Positions 26,022 through 34,247 of a stretch of 64,000 nucleotides of DNA are shown here, one piece after another; within the stretch, counting starts at the first letter, position 1, and the number at the start of each line of letters is the position of its first letter. The notes under the pieces are model-generated. The model ran no database searches, was not told the DNA's origin, and worked only from the letters and a program-made list of their open reading frames with translations. A program made the position numbers and the translations under genes. This DNA comes from Bin125 sp026705025 (lineage in GTDB: Bacteria > Chloroflexota > Dehalococcoidia > Bin125), in assembly GCA_026705025.1 (NCBI GenBank), contig JAPPBN010000030.1, positions 1 to 64,000 on the forward strand, read 5' to 3'.

Positions 26022-26837
26022 CTAGCGGCCGACGAAGTTCGGGGGACGCTTCTCGAGGAAGGCGCGGGCCGCTTCCTTGTTGTCTTCGCCCGTGAAGGAC
26101 AGCATGACGTGCGATCCTTCCTGGTAGAGCGAGTCGCTCAGGCTTGACGTGGCGGCGTAGTTCAACGTCCACTTCATCATCGAGAGCACCGCGGTCGGAC
26201 CCTGCGCCAGCTCGCGACAGAATGCCAGACCCTCGGACAACAGATCGTCATGCGGCACGATCTTCGTGACGATGCCGAGCGCCTCGGCCTCGTCGGCGTT
26301 GATCCGACGGTCGAGCATCAGCAACTCACGAGCGCGTGTGATCCCGACCATCTGATTCAGGAACCAGGCGACGCCGTAGTCGCCCGAGACGCCGATGTTG
26401 CGGAACGCAGTCACGAAGCGCGCACGGTCCGAGGCAATCCGAAAGTCGGTCGCCAGGCACAGGCCGAGCCCGCCGCCGGCGGCCGGCCCGTTGACCAGCG
26501 ACACGGTCGGCGTGCCCATTTCGTGCAACATCCCCGATGTCTGCTGTTGGCTGCGATGGCTACGCCGGTTGACTACACCCGGGCCAGGCGGAGTGCCGGA
26601 AGATCCGCGGCTCATGTTGTTGATGTCCGCTCCGGCTGAGAACCCACGCCCCGCACCGGTCAGCGCCACGCAGCGCACGTCCGGATCATCTTCACAATCG
26701 ACCAGCGCTTCGGTCAGTCTCTGAAGCAGGTCGTCGCCGAAGGCATTCAAGCGCTCCGGTCGGTTCAGCGTGATCAGGGCGACGCCATCGTCGCGCTTGT
26801 CGAGGATGACCGTCGGTTCGCCGTTCGTGTCTGACAT
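26022..26837 (-). CDS. Enoyl-CoA hydratase/isomerase family protein
   Basis: A 271-residue crotonase-fold enzyme. ITLNRPERLNAFG (22-34), GAGRGFSAGADINNM (about 62-76) and VNGPAAGGGLGLCLATD (about 115) form the CoA-binding oxyanion holes. Candidate acid/base residues around RNIGVSGDYG are consistent with isomerase-type members. Distinct from the other crotonase in the window (low identity by eye). Divergent from the SRAP gene; an 8-bp inverted repeat lies between them. Confidence 0.9.
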   Translation of the reverse strand: MSDTNGEPTVILDKRDDGVALITLNRPERLNAFGDDLLQRLTEALVDCEDDPDVRCVALTGAGRGFSAGADINNMSRGSSGTPPGPGVVNRRSHRSQQQTSGMLHEMGTPTVSLVNGPAAGGGLGLCLATDFRIASDRARFVTAFRNIGVSGDYGVAWFLNQMVGITRARELLMLDRRINADEAEALGIVTKIVPHDDLLSEGLAFCRELAQGPTAVLSMMKWTLNYAATSSLSDSLYQEGSHVMLSFTGEDNKEAARAFLEKRPPNFVGR

Positions 26838-26855
26838 GTATCGGGCCTCTCACTG

Positions 26856-26881
26856 AGCATTGAATTCCTCCGCTCAATGCT
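26856..26881. promoter_or_regulatory. Inverted repeat AGCATTGA-N10-TCAATGCT
   Basis: A perfect 8-bp inverted repeat with a 10-nt spacer, in the 71-bp gap between the divergent crotonase and SRAP genes. Its size and place suggest an operator for a dimeric regulator. Confidence 0.45.
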
Positions 26882-26908
26882 AAGGCCAGACCTACCTACA
26901 CTGACCTC

Positions 26909-27613
26909 ATGTGCGCCCGATTCACACTGACACAAGAAGAGGAAGCGCTCGTGGAGACCTGGGGGGAACTCGGGATCGAGGTCAGCTTTGACTTCTTCTC
27001 ACACAAGCCACGATTCAACGTCGCCCCGACCCAGGTGCACCCGATCCTGCTGGCCGAGCGCGAAGCATTCGCCGTTCAGCCGGCTCGTTGGGGTCTGGTC
27101 AACTCGTGGGCGAAGGACGCCAAGCGTGCCTCGCGGCAAATCAACGCACGTTCCGAAACCGTAGCGGAGTCCCGCGCGTACGCACGGCCGTTCAAGCGTC
27201 GACGCTGCCTCGTCCCAGCCGACGGCTGGTACGAGTGGAGCGGGCCGAAGAACCACCGCCAGCCGTACTGGATCCACCGCGCCGACCGAGAGGTCTTCGT
27301 CTTCGCTGGTCTCTTCGACATCTGGTACCCCGAGCCCGAACACCCGGCGGTCACGTTCACGATCTTGACCCAGGACTCGACCGAGTCGCTGGCCAGCATC
27401 TACCCGCGAATGCCGGTGGTCTTGCCTCCCGATCGCCTGGAGGCCTGGCTCGACTCCGGCAAGGAGGACACGGAGTCCGTGCTAGCCCTGCTCGACCTCC
27501 CGCCCGACGACGCCTTCATTGCCGAACCGGTCTCGACCCGTGTCAACTACGTCAAGAACGACGACCCTGACCTCTTGCGGGTCGAACAACAGCCGACGCT
27601 CGACCTCGGATAA
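26909..27613 (+). CDS. SRAP/HMCES-like protein (YedK family)
   Basis: SOS-response-associated peptidase fold that crosslinks abasic sites in single-stranded DNA through Cys2 after loss of Met1. Cys2 is present (MCARFTLT), as are NVAPTQ, NARSETVAES (Asn) and LVPADGWYEW (Glu). The usual active-site His in H-x-RMP is replaced by Tyr (IYPRMPVVL), which in E. coli YedK would affect crosslink reversal. At 234 residues the length is typical. Downstream DinB (15 nt) suggests a DNA-damage pair. Confidence 0.9.
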   Translation: MCARFTLTQEEEALVETWGELGIEVSFDFFSHKPRFNVAPTQVHPILLAEREAFAVQPARWGLVNSWAKDAKRASRQINARSETVAESRAYARPFKRRRCLVPADGWYEWSGPKNHRQPYWIHRADREVFVFAGLFDIWYPEPEHPAVTFTILTQDSTESLASIYPRMPVVLPPDRLEAWLDSGKEDTESVLALLDLPPDDAFIAEPVSTRVNYVKNDDPDLLRVEQQPTLDLG

Positions 27614-27627
27614 CCCTGGAGCATCAC

Positions 27628-28155
27628 ATGTTCACCGACATCGATAGCTTTCTGCGCTACTTCCGCTCCGTCAACCGACGCGCGGTACGTGACGTGACTG
27701 CACTGCCTCCGGCAGCGGACGGTTGGACCCCGATTGGCGGTGAAGGCGAGAACGCGTGGTCGATCAACAAGCTGATCGGGCACATGTGCGGCTCGCGGCT
27801 CTACTTTGCCAGCGCCTATCGTCGCCAGGGTTGGATTTCTCCGGAGCCGCCCGACGTCTCGAGCCCCGACCTCTGGGCGCCGGCGCTGGACGCCAGCTTT
27901 GAGGAGTTCAGCCGGCTCGTGACCGAGGTTGGTCCTGAAGGGCTGACCCGCCAGATCGAAATGATCGACACGCCCGGAGCCACACTGAGCGGTTGGCGAC
28001 TGCTACTGATGATGATGGAGCACGACATCCATCACCGCTCCCAGATCGACACCTACGCCGGCCTCAACGGCTGGGATCCGCCCGACATCTATTTCCGCTC
28101 CGCCGAGACCATCGCCGAGCGCCAGCCCGAGCAGATCGCGAAGTACCGCTCGTGA
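27628..28155 (+). CDS. DinB-family four-helix protein
   Basis: A 175-residue DinB/YfiT-type metal-binding four-helix bundle. Metal ligands are probably the His in INKLIGHMCG and the two in MEHDIHHRSQI. Members act as thiol-dependent S-transferases or are of unknown role, often damage-induced. The ribosome site CTGGAG precedes ATG. The last bases overlap the GTG of the next gene (GTGA). Confidence 0.85.
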   Translation: MFTDIDSFLRYFRSVNRRAVRDVTALPPAADGWTPIGGEGENAWSINKLIGHMCGSRLYFASAYRRQGWISPEPPDVSSPDLWAPALDASFEEFSRLVTEVGPEGLTRQIEMIDTPGATLSGWRLLLMMMEHDIHHRSQIDTYAGLNGWDPPDIYFRSAETIAERQPEQIAKYRS

Positions 28156-29126
28156 GGCCCACACTCGTCGCTCCGGCCCTGGAGGAGATCAGACGCGCAC
28201 ACGAAATCATCAATCGAGAGATCGGACTGCCGACCCCGCTGATACACAGCCCTGGGCTCTCTGAGCACCTGAACGCTCACGTTTCGATCAAGTTGGAAGC
28301 GGCGACGCCTACGTCTGCCTTCAAGGTTCGGGGCGGCATCTATCTCGCTTCTCAACTCGGCGTTGACGCTCGCGAGCGGGGGCTGGTGACCGCGTCAACC
28401 GGCAATCACGGCCAGTCCATCGCGTACGGCGCCGCCGTCGCTGGAACGTCGGCAACGATCTTCATGCCGACCGACGCCAATCCCGACAAGATTACGGCGA
28501 TCGAGCGCTTCGGCGGCCGCGTGGAGCTGGTCGGTGAACGAGTCGATGAGTGTTTCATCGCGGCGGCGGAGTATGCCCACGAGCGAGGCGCGCTCTACGT
28601 GGAGCCGGTCAATCAACCCACCTTGATCGCAGGAGTCGCGACAGCCGCGCTGGAAGTGCTGGAGACGCAGCAGCCAGACACCGAACTCGTGATTGTGCCG
28701 CTTGGCGGCGGTACCGGGGCGTCTGGGTGGGTCCTTGTGCGCGATGGTCTGGGACATCCGGCAGAGGTGTGGGCGGCACAATCGTCGCAAGCACCGGCCG
28801 TTCACGATGCCTGGCGTTCGGGCAAGATGGAACCGCGACCCAATCGAACGCTTGCCGAAGGCATCGCCACTGGCGTGGTGTTCGAGCTCCCGCTGGGAAT
28901 CCTGCGCGCTTCGCTCAACGACTTCATTTTGGCCGATGACGGCCAGATCCTTGCGGGCCTGCGTCGGCTCTGGGATCTGCAGCACATCATGTCCGAGCCC
29001 GCGGGCGCCGTTGGCGTTGCCGCTGCCGAGCAGGAGCGCGAGCGGCTCTCGGGGAAGCGCGTCGTCATCGTCGTCAGCGGCGCCAATGCGACGCGAGCGC
29101 AACTTGCTAAGTGGCTGGGCGATTAG
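28152..29126 (+). CDS. Threonine dehydratase/serine racemase-like PLP enzyme
   Basis: Fold-type II PLP enzyme, 324 residues. TSAFKVRGG carries the Schiff-base Lys, STGNHGQSIAYG binds the phosphate/substrate, and GGGTGASG is the tetraglycine-type loop. Size suits catabolic threonine dehydratase or threo-3-hydroxyaspartate ammonia-lyase without the regulatory ACT domain. Starts with GTG overlapping the DinB stop. The frame extends upstream to 27993, but that part shadows DinB. A D-threonine aldolase-like gene at 35.5 kb may act on related hydroxyamino acids. Confidence 0.87.
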   Translation: MRPTLVAPALEEIRRAHEIINREIGLPTPLIHSPGLSEHLNAHVSIKLEAATPTSAFKVRGGIYLASQLGVDARERGLVTASTGNHGQSIAYGAAVAGTSATIFMPTDANPDKITAIERFGGRVELVGERVDECFIAAAEYAHERGALYVEPVNQPTLIAGVATAALEVLETQQPDTELVIVPLGGGTGASGWVLVRDGLGHPAEVWAAQSSQAPAVHDAWRSGKMEPRPNRTLAEGIATGVVFELPLGILRASLNDFILADDGQILAGLRRLWDLQHIMSEPAGAVGVAAAEQERERLSGKRVVIVVSGANATRAQLAKWLGD

Positions 29127-29413
29127 TTCGCTGCGTCATTGATTTGACCCGCCAGGACGAAGTCGAAGTCGGTGACGCCGCCGGCGTCGTGGGTGTTGAG
29201 GGCGATCGAAACCGTGTTGTAGACGTTCGACCAGTTGGGATGGTGGTCGAGCTTCTCGGCCAACAGGGCGACCGACGACATGAACCCGAAGGCGGAGACG
29301 AAGTTGTCGAACTGGAACTCGCGGGTCAGCGAACCGTCTTCGTAGCCCCAGCCCGGGATTTCCGACAGCCGACCGCTAATCTCAGAATCATCAAGCTTGC
29401 GTCGCTCCGGCAT
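29123..29413 (-). CDS. 4a-hydroxytetrahydrobiopterin dehydratase (PCD/DCoH)
   Basis: A 96-residue protein with the pterin dehydratase signature: LDHHPNWSNVYNTV, followed by THDAGGVTDFDF. The paired His and the Tyr/Asp match the catalytic pattern. GGGAGG lies 6-8 nt before ATG 29413; the longer frame to 29491 runs into the divergent gene. No phenylalanine hydroxylase is adjacent. In bacteria without it, the protein may serve Moco or pterin metabolism, which would fit the molybdenum formate dehydrogenase. Convergent with the dehydratase gene, overlapping by 4 nt. Confidence 0.9.
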   Translation of the reverse strand: MPERRKLDDSEISGRLSEIPGWGYEDGSLTREFQFDNFVSAFGFMSSVALLAEKLDHHPNWSNVYNTVSIALNTHDAGGVTDFDFVLAGQINDAAN

Positions 29414-29462
29414 GAGAACCTCCCGCTGAACTTCCTCTGGATGCCGCGAGTATAGGAAGCCG

Positions 29463-29891
29463 ATGACTTCACTCGATGATGTTCGCGCCACGCTCGAAAC
29501 GGCCCGACACGGATATCTCTCAACGGCTTCGGCAGAGGGCGATCCGCATCTCCAGCCGGTGGTGTTTCAGCTTGTGGAGGACTCGGTCTACATCGCCATT
29601 GACGAGAAACCGAAGACAACACTTCGTCTTCGACGGCTGACGAACATCGAGTCCAATCCGAGGTTCGCTTTGCTGGTCGACAACTATGACGATACCTGGG
29701 ATCGACTGTGGTGGATTCTGTTGCGCGGACCGGCGACTGTGTTGTGGCCATCAACGTGGGATGTTGATGAATCGAACGCGGCGATCAGGGCGCTTCGAGC
29801 GAAGTATCCGCAGTACGAGTCGATGGCGCTGGAGGAGCGCCCTCTGCTGAAGCTGACGCCCGACCGGATTACGCGCTGGTCGGCCTCGTGA
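29463..29891 (+). CDS. PPOX-class (F420-type) pyridoxamine oxidase-like protein
   Basis: A 142-residue split-barrel flavin/F420-binding protein. HGYLSTASAEGDPHLQPV, then KPKTTLRLRRLTNIESNP and LVDNYDDTWDRLWW, resemble the Rv0121c (TIGR03668) group of F420-dependent PPOX proteins. This would imply F420 synthesis in the host, consistent with the LLM enzyme. Substrate unknown. Divergent from the pterin dehydratase with about 50 nt between. Confidence 0.82.
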   Translation: MTSLDDVRATLETARHGYLSTASAEGDPHLQPVVFQLVEDSVYIAIDEKPKTTLRLRRLTNIESNPRFALLVDNYDDTWDRLWWILLRGPATVLWPSTWDVDESNAAIRALRAKYPQYESMALEERPLLKLTPDRITRWSAS

Positions 29892-29892
29892 G

Positions 29893-30684
29893 CTACCTCC
29901 AGTCGCGGCCGGTGAACTGGTTGTAGCGGGCGTCGGGACCGGTCCAGCCGCCGTCGACGACGAGCTTCTGTCCGGTGATCAGCGCTGAAGCGTCGGATGC
30001 CAGGAACAGCGCGGCATTGGCGATGTCGATCGCCTCTCCCGATCGGCCGATTGGGTGCATCTGCGCCCAGTCCTGTCTGGTCTGTTCGACGCGCTCTTCG
30101 CTGAGCCATCCCTGACCGGTGGCGATGCCTCCGGGGCAGATGCAGTTGATCCGGATGTTCTTGGACGCCCACTCGCCAGCCGCAGCCTGGACCATGGCGA
30201 TCACGGCGCCCTTGGACGCGCAGTAGGCTCCCATCCCGGCCAGGCCGACCAGCCCGGCAACCGATGCCGTCGCAATGATCGATCCGCCGCCGGCGCGCTC
30301 GAGGTGCGGGATGCCGTACTTCATGCCCAGCCAGACCCCGCGGATGTTGACGTCCGAGACCAGGTCGTAGGTATGTTCCGGACACTCCAGAATGCCGCCC
30401 TCAGGCGGTCCGACGCCGGCATTGTTGTAGATCACGTCGACCCGGCCCCAGGCTTCGTCGGCGGCCGAGAACATGCCCTGCACGTCCTCGCCGTTGCGCA
30501 CATCGGTCTCGACGTACAACGCCGCGTCGCCGATGTCCGAAGCGACCGATGGTCCTCGCTCCGCGTTGCGATCGGCGATCAAGACCCTCGCTCCTTCGGA
30601 GGCGAAGAGCCGCGCCGTCGCCTCACCGATGCCCGACGCGCCTCCGGTGATCACCGCCACCTTGCCTGTCAATCGATCAGCCAT
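29893..30684 (-). CDS. Short-chain dehydrogenase/reductase, tandem copy 3
   Basis: Classical SDR, 263 residues. TGGASGIGEATA is the cofactor loop, IADRN after strand 2 suggests NAD, NNAGVG near 92 and catalytic Ser with Tyr-x-x-x-Lys in AYCASKGA. C-terminal signature ITGQKLVVDGGW. AGAGAGGAAC lies upstream of ATG 30684. Very similar to the next gene upstream (copy 2), including GVWLGMKYGIPHLERAGGGS. The third product of a triplicated operon. Probably acts on a hydroxyacyl or cyclic alcohol. Confidence 0.92.
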   Translation of the reverse strand: MADRLTGKVAVITGGASGIGEATARLFASEGARVLIADRNAERGPSVASDIGDAALYVETDVRNGEDVQGMFSAADEAWGRVDVIYNNAGVGPPEGGILECPEHTYDLVSDVNIRGVWLGMKYGIPHLERAGGGSIIATASVAGLVGLAGMGAYCASKGAVIAMVQAAAGEWASKNIRINCICPGGIATGQGWLSEERVEQTRQDWAQMHPIGRSGEAIDIANAALFLASDASALITGQKLVVDGGWTGPDARYNQFTGRDWR

Positions 30685-30697
30685 GAACTGTTCCTCT

Positions 30698-31495
30698 CTA
30701 TCCCTGCGAATACTGAGGTCCCATGACCTGGACGTAGCGGTCGTCGAGGCTGGTCCAGCCGCCGTCGACGACCAGTTTCTGCCCTGTAATGAGTGAGGAT
30801 GCGTCCGAGGCCAGGAAGAGCGCCGCATTGGCGATGTCGATCGCCTCGCCCGAGCGGCGCACCGGGTTGTACTGAGCCATGAATTCACGTGACTGCTCGA
30901 TCTGGTCCTCGTCGCGAGAACCCTGGCCGGTCGCGATGTTGCCGGGCAGGATGCAGTTGATGCGGATGTTCTTCGAGGCCCATTCGCCGGCGGCTGCCTG
31001 AACCATCGCAACCACGGCGCCCTTGGAGGCGCAGTATGCCGAGACACCGGCCACGCCCGTGATTGCCGCGATCGAGGCGGTGACGATGATTGAGCCGCCA
31101 CCCGCGCGCTCCAGGTGCGGGATTCCGTACTTCATGCCCAGCCAGACGCCGCGAATGTTGACGTCGGAAATCAGGTCGTATCGCTCTTCCGAACACTCGG
31201 TCACCCGACCCTCGGGACCACCGACGCCGGCGTTGTTGTAGATCACATCCACGCGGCCCCAGGCCTCGTCGGCCACGGCGAACATGCCCTGCACGTCCTC
31301 GCCGGAGCGCACGTCGGTCTCGACGAAGCGGGCTGCGTCGCCGATTTCTGAGGCCACCATCGGTCCTCGCGACGAGTCGCGGTCGGCAATCACGACTCGC
31401 GCGCCTTCCGAAGCGAAGAGCCGGGCTGACGCTTCGCCGAGCCCGGAGGCTCCTCCGGTGATGACCGCGACTTTGTCTTTGAGCCGTTGAGGCAT
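30698..31495 (-). CDS. Short-chain dehydrogenase/reductase, tandem copy 2
   Basis: A 265-residue SDR, closest to copy 3, with TGGASGLGEASA, IADRD, NNAGVG and AYCASKGA. The lid region differs (GNIATGQGSRDEDQIEQSRE), so substrate range may differ. GGAGAGACCG precedes ATG 31495. Separated from copy 1 by palindromic repeat R1, and 13 nt from copy 3. Confidence 0.92.
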   Translation of the reverse strand: MPQRLKDKVAVITGGASGLGEASARLFASEGARVVIADRDSSRGPMVASEIGDAARFVETDVRSGEDVQGMFAVADEAWGRVDVIYNNAGVGGPEGRVTECSEERYDLISDVNIRGVWLGMKYGIPHLERAGGGSIIVTASIAAITGVAGVSAYCASKGAVVAMVQAAAGEWASKNIRINCILPGNIATGQGSRDEDQIEQSREFMAQYNPVRRSGEAIDIANAALFLASDASSLITGQKLVVDGGWTSLDDRYVQVMGPQYSQG

Positions 31496-31524
31496 CGGTC
31501 TCTCCGTTGTTTTCGTCGGAGGGC

Positions 31525-31572
31525 GGCCCCCTCCGTCACTTCGTGACACCTCCCCCAGAGGGGGAGGTCTTG
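31525..31572. repeat. Palindromic repeat R1, copy b (inverted)
   Basis: Reverse complement of the 17.5-kb copy, with the inner stem changed from GCCGC/GCGGC to GTCAC/GTGAC while pairing is kept. Lies between two SDR genes. Confidence 0.8.
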
Positions 31573-31582
31573 GTGTTGGCGC

Positions 31583-32389
31583 CTACGAGAAGTCGACGCC
31601 GGCGAAGTCGGCCCAACGTCCGTCGACCGCCGTCCAGCCGCCATCGACAACGATTGCCTGACCGGTCATGAAGGATGACTCATCGGAGGCGAGGAACAAC
31701 GCTGCCTGGGCGATATCGCTGCCCTCGCCCGAGCGGCCCAACGGGTGCGCTGTGGCGTTACGCTCGCGTCGGCGTTCCAGCTGCGCGGGATCCTGGGGGC
31801 CTTGCGAGTTGTCGCCGATCCGCGTCGCGATCGCGCCGGGGCAGATGCAGTTGATCCGGATGCCCGACGATGCGAACTCACCGGCAACGGTGCGGGTCAG
31901 GGAAATCACGCCGCCCTTGGAGGCGCAATAGGCGGTGATGCCCGACAGTCCTGAGAGTCCCGCCACAGAGGCTGTGGAGATGATCGAGCCTCCCCCCGCG
32001 CGCTGCAGGTGGGGAATGCCGTACTTCATGCCCAGCCAAACGCCGCGCAGGTTAATCGCCATGATCTCGTCGAAGACTTCCTCGGGACAGTCGCGGACGT
32101 TGTCTTCGCGGCCACCGATGCCGGCGTTGTTGTAGATGATGTTGACCCCGCCAAAGGCGTCGACGGCGGCCTGGTACATCGCCTGGACGTCCTCGCCTTT
32201 GGAGACGTCGCCGGTGAAGGCGACGGCCGCCTCCCCGATTCCCGAGGCAGCATCCTCGGCCCGTTCGGCCCAGCGATCCATGACCAGGACGCGAGCGCCT
32301 TCCTCGGCAAACAGCTCGGCTGTCGCCCGGCCCATGCCCGAGCCCGCTCCGGTGATGACGGCGACTTTGCCGTCCAGTAGTCTTGCCAT
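31583..32389 (-). CDS. Short-chain dehydrogenase/reductase, tandem copy 1
   Basis: A 268-residue SDR, first in the tandem series and more divergent than the other two: TGAGSGMGRATA, VMDRW, NNAGIG, AYCASKGG and MTGQAIVVDGGW. The shared GVWLGMKYGIPHLxRAGGGS block shows common descent. AGGAGG lies 7-10 nt upstream of ATG. A long leader (to about 32735) carries unusual structured DNA. Confidence 0.92.
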   Translation of the reverse strand: MARLLDGKVAVITGAGSGMGRATAELFAEEGARVLVMDRWAERAEDAASGIGEAAVAFTGDVSKGEDVQAMYQAAVDAFGGVNIIYNNAGIGGREDNVRDCPEEVFDEIMAINLRGVWLGMKYGIPHLQRAGGGSIISTASVAGLSGLSGITAYCASKGGVISLTRTVAGEFASSGIRINCICPGAIATRIGDNSQGPQDPAQLERRRERNATAHPLGRSGEGSDIAQAALFLASDESSFMTGQAIVVDGGWTAVDGRWADFAGVDFS

Positions 32390-32513
32390 CTCAGAACCTC
32401 CTGCTAGAGGCGCGACCCACGACGCGCACCGTAGGGAGGGTAGAGCCTGGAAGAAGCGGTTTTCAGGTTTCGGCTGAAATTCTTTTTCACGGCCGAAACG
32501 GACCGGATCTGGT

Positions 32514-32544
32514 CACGATCTCCAGTGTTTAGCTGGAGATCGTG
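32514..32544. repeat. Perfect 12-bp hairpin
   Basis: CACGATCTCCAG pairs with CTGGAGATCGTG around the 7-nt loop TGTTTAG. It is not followed by a T-tract on either strand within a few bases, so it is unlike a simple terminator. Confidence 0.8.
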
Positions 32545-32555
32545 AATCCGGGACG

Positions 32556-32595
32556 TTCAGCTTTTTTCAGCTTTTTTCAGGTTTCTTCAGCATTC
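32556..32595. repeat. Four 10-bp direct repeats (TTCAG-T-rich)
   Basis: TTCAGCTTTT, TTCAGCTTTT, TTCAGGTTTC and TTCAGCATTC follow one another without gaps. The phased T-tracts at one helical turn should bend DNA. Confidence 0.85.
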
Positions 32596-32744
32596 TTCGG
32601 ACCTCTGCAGGCGTTCCCTGTGTTCGGGCTCGTTCGGATGCGTTCGGCGGTGTCGGAACAGCAGGCGGTTGTCACGTGGTCGCTCCCTCGCAGCTATGTT
32701 GGCGCCGCCGGAGGCGACGGCCGGTGCGCTACGGGTTAGTGTAC

Positions 32745-32758
32745 AGAACTTGTGTTCT
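32745..32758. promoter_or_regulatory. LexA-like (SOS) box AGAACTTGTGTTCT
   Basis: Perfect AGAAC-N4-GTTCT inverted repeat, the form of Gram-positive LexA sites (GAACNNNNGTTC). Shares 13 identical bases, GAACTTGTGTTCT, with the box before the phage capsid block. On the minus strand it could sit between CTGGCA and TACACT (17-nt spacing), pointing toward the SDR operon leader. Confidence 0.6.
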
Positions 32759-32876
32759 CCTGCCAGTGATCTGTGCGTGGGAGTGTTCGCTCAGGGCGAG
32801 TCGGGAACCTGGAGAGCAGCGCAGCGGCCGGGACGTACCCACTTAGATGGGCACAGCCGCGGTCACCCGCTGCGGA

Positions 32877-32921
32877 GCCCTCACCCCCACCCTCTCCCTC
32901 GGGAGAGGGGGCCGAAACCAG
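32877..32921. repeat. Palindromic repeat R3, copy a
   Basis: GCCCTCACCCCCACCCTCTC followed by CCTCGGGAGAGGG. An inverted relative lies at 49320-49363. The core hairpin is CCCTCTCCC/GGGAGAGGG. Confidence 0.75.
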
Positions 32922-33002
32922 GAGCGATGGGCAGGTCTCCAGAGGAGAGTGCGGACGCGGATATTGCCATTTCAGGCGGATGGCTGGTCGTTTGGACAGC
33001 AC

Positions 33003-34247
33003 CTAGGTGAGGGCGTCGGCGATCGCCAGTTCCGCGATTCGTTCGTCGTCGTAGCTGAGGATGTCGCGCAGCACCAGATCGTTGTCTCGGCCGATTGACG
33101 GGGCAACCGAGCGGTAGCTGGGTGGCGTCTCCGTCATCTGCCCCTTGGCCGCCTCGAAGGTTGTCGTGCCGTGCTCGGGATGCTCCATGGCGACGAAGTG
33201 CCCACGATGCCGCATCTGCGGATCCTGGGCGGCCGCCGAGCTGTTTGAGACCGCGTGGGCTGGCACGCCGAAGGCCTGGAGCATGTACTCGATCTCGACC
33301 GCGCCGCGTTCCGAAGCCCAGGTTGCAACGATGCCGTTGAGTTCGTCCTCATTCGCCCGGCGCGCGGCGAGGTCGGCGAAGCGGTCGTCGCAGGTCAGTT
33401 CGCCCTGGCCCATCGCTGAACAGAGATTGGCCCAGTCGCCGTCGTCGCGGACGGCGATCGCGACCCAATCGTCGTCGCCGGATGCGGCATAGCAGCCGTG
33501 GGGCGCCATGTCGGGGTCGGCGTTGCCGACGAGTTGTGGGACGCGTCCGTTGACGTGGTAGTCGAGCAGCGCCGTGCTCATGAAGTGCAGAGACGACTCC
33601 GCCTGTGCCTGGTCGATGTAGAGTCCCTCGCCTGTCCGATCGCGGTGATCGAGCGCGGCGAGGATCGTTGGCAAGGCGAAGCGCGGGGAGAGGTAGTCGG
33701 TATAGGCCGAATACGGCCCGATCGGCGAGCCGCCGGGATTGCCGGCCAGCGCGATGTACCCACCGATCGCTGCGCCCATCGTGCCGAATCCGGCAACCCG
33801 TGAGAGCGGCCCTTCCTGTCCGAAGAGGCAGGTCGAAAGCATGATCAGCTCTGGTTTGATCTGCCTGAGCGACTCGTAGTCCATGCCCCACGCGCGCATG
33901 GCGCGGGGCGAGAACGACTCGGTTAGGACGTCGCACCACTTGATCAGGTCGAGCAGGACGGCACGCCCCTCGTCGGTGCCGAGATTGAGCGAGAGTCCGA
34001 GCTTGTTGACGTTCATGTTGCCGAACAGGCCGGAGTGGTCCGGTCCCTGCCCGTTGTTGTGATAGGGACCAATCCCACGCGCCGTCTCGATCCGGTTGGC
34101 CGATTCGACGCGGACCACCGTCGCCCCGAAGTCGGCCATGGCGCGGGTCGCCGTTGGTCCGGCTACAACCCACATCAGGTCGAGCACCTTGAGTCCGGCG
34201 AGCGCGCCCTCGGCCGGGATTCCGGGAGCGTTGTTGAGCGTTGTCAT
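33003..34247 (-). CDS. CaiB/BaiF CoA-transferase, Asp-lacking partner
   Basis: Class III CoA-transferase fold, 414 residues. GLKVLDLMWVVAGP (19-32), DFGATVVRVES and the TGEGLYIDQAQAE block are typical. At the position of the catalytic Asp it reads VAGFGTMGAAIGGY, without an Asp, so alone it probably cannot form the aspartyl-CoA intermediate. Its ATG directly abuts the stop (TAGATG) of an Asp-bearing CoA-transferase gene, implying a heteromer such as that of benzylsuccinate CoA-transferase. It resembles the second half of the fused protein at 49.6 kb. Confidence 0.88.
   Translation of the reverse strand: MTTLNNAPGIPAEGALAGLKVLDLMWVVAGPTATRAMADFGATVVRVESANRIETARGIGPYHNNGQGPDHSGLFGNMNVNKLGLSLNLGTDEGRAVLLDLIKWCDVLTESFSPRAMRAWGMDYESLRQIKPELIMLSTCLFGQEGPLSRVAGFGTMGAAIGGYIALAGNPGGSPIGPYSAYTDYLSPRFALPTILAALDHRDRTGEGLYIDQAQAESSLHFMSTALLDYHVNGRVPQLVGNADPDMAPHGCYAASGDDDWVAIAVRDDGDWANLCSAMGQGELTCDDRFADLAARRANEDELNGIVATWASERGAVEIEYMLQAFGVPAHAVSNSSAAAQDPQMRHRGHFVAMEHPEHGTTTFEAAKGQMTETPPSYRSVAPSIGRDNDLVLRDILSYDDERIAELAIADALT

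Larger units (their letters stand above)
32400..33002. other. 603-bp gene-free region with structured elements
   Basis: No credible gene. It holds, in order: an inverted repeat GTTTCGGC/GCCGAAAC (32467-32499), a perfect 12-bp stem-loop (32514-32544), a 10-bp-period T-rich direct-repeat array (32556-32595), a GAAC-N4-GTTC box (32746-32757) and palindromic repeat R3 (32877-32921). Short frames here overlap these elements and look non-coding. Confidence 0.7.

Noticed and set aside
25862..26147. Plus-strand frames after the riboswitch as its regulated gene
   Set aside because: They cross the intrinsic terminator, are Arg/Pro/Ser-rich and overlap the 3' end of the crotonase gene.
32556..32595. 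Intrinsic terminator
   Set aside because: The T-rich repeats are not preceded by an adjacent GC stem ending at the T-tract; the 12-bp hairpin ends 11 nt before them, and their exact 10-bp period points to something else.
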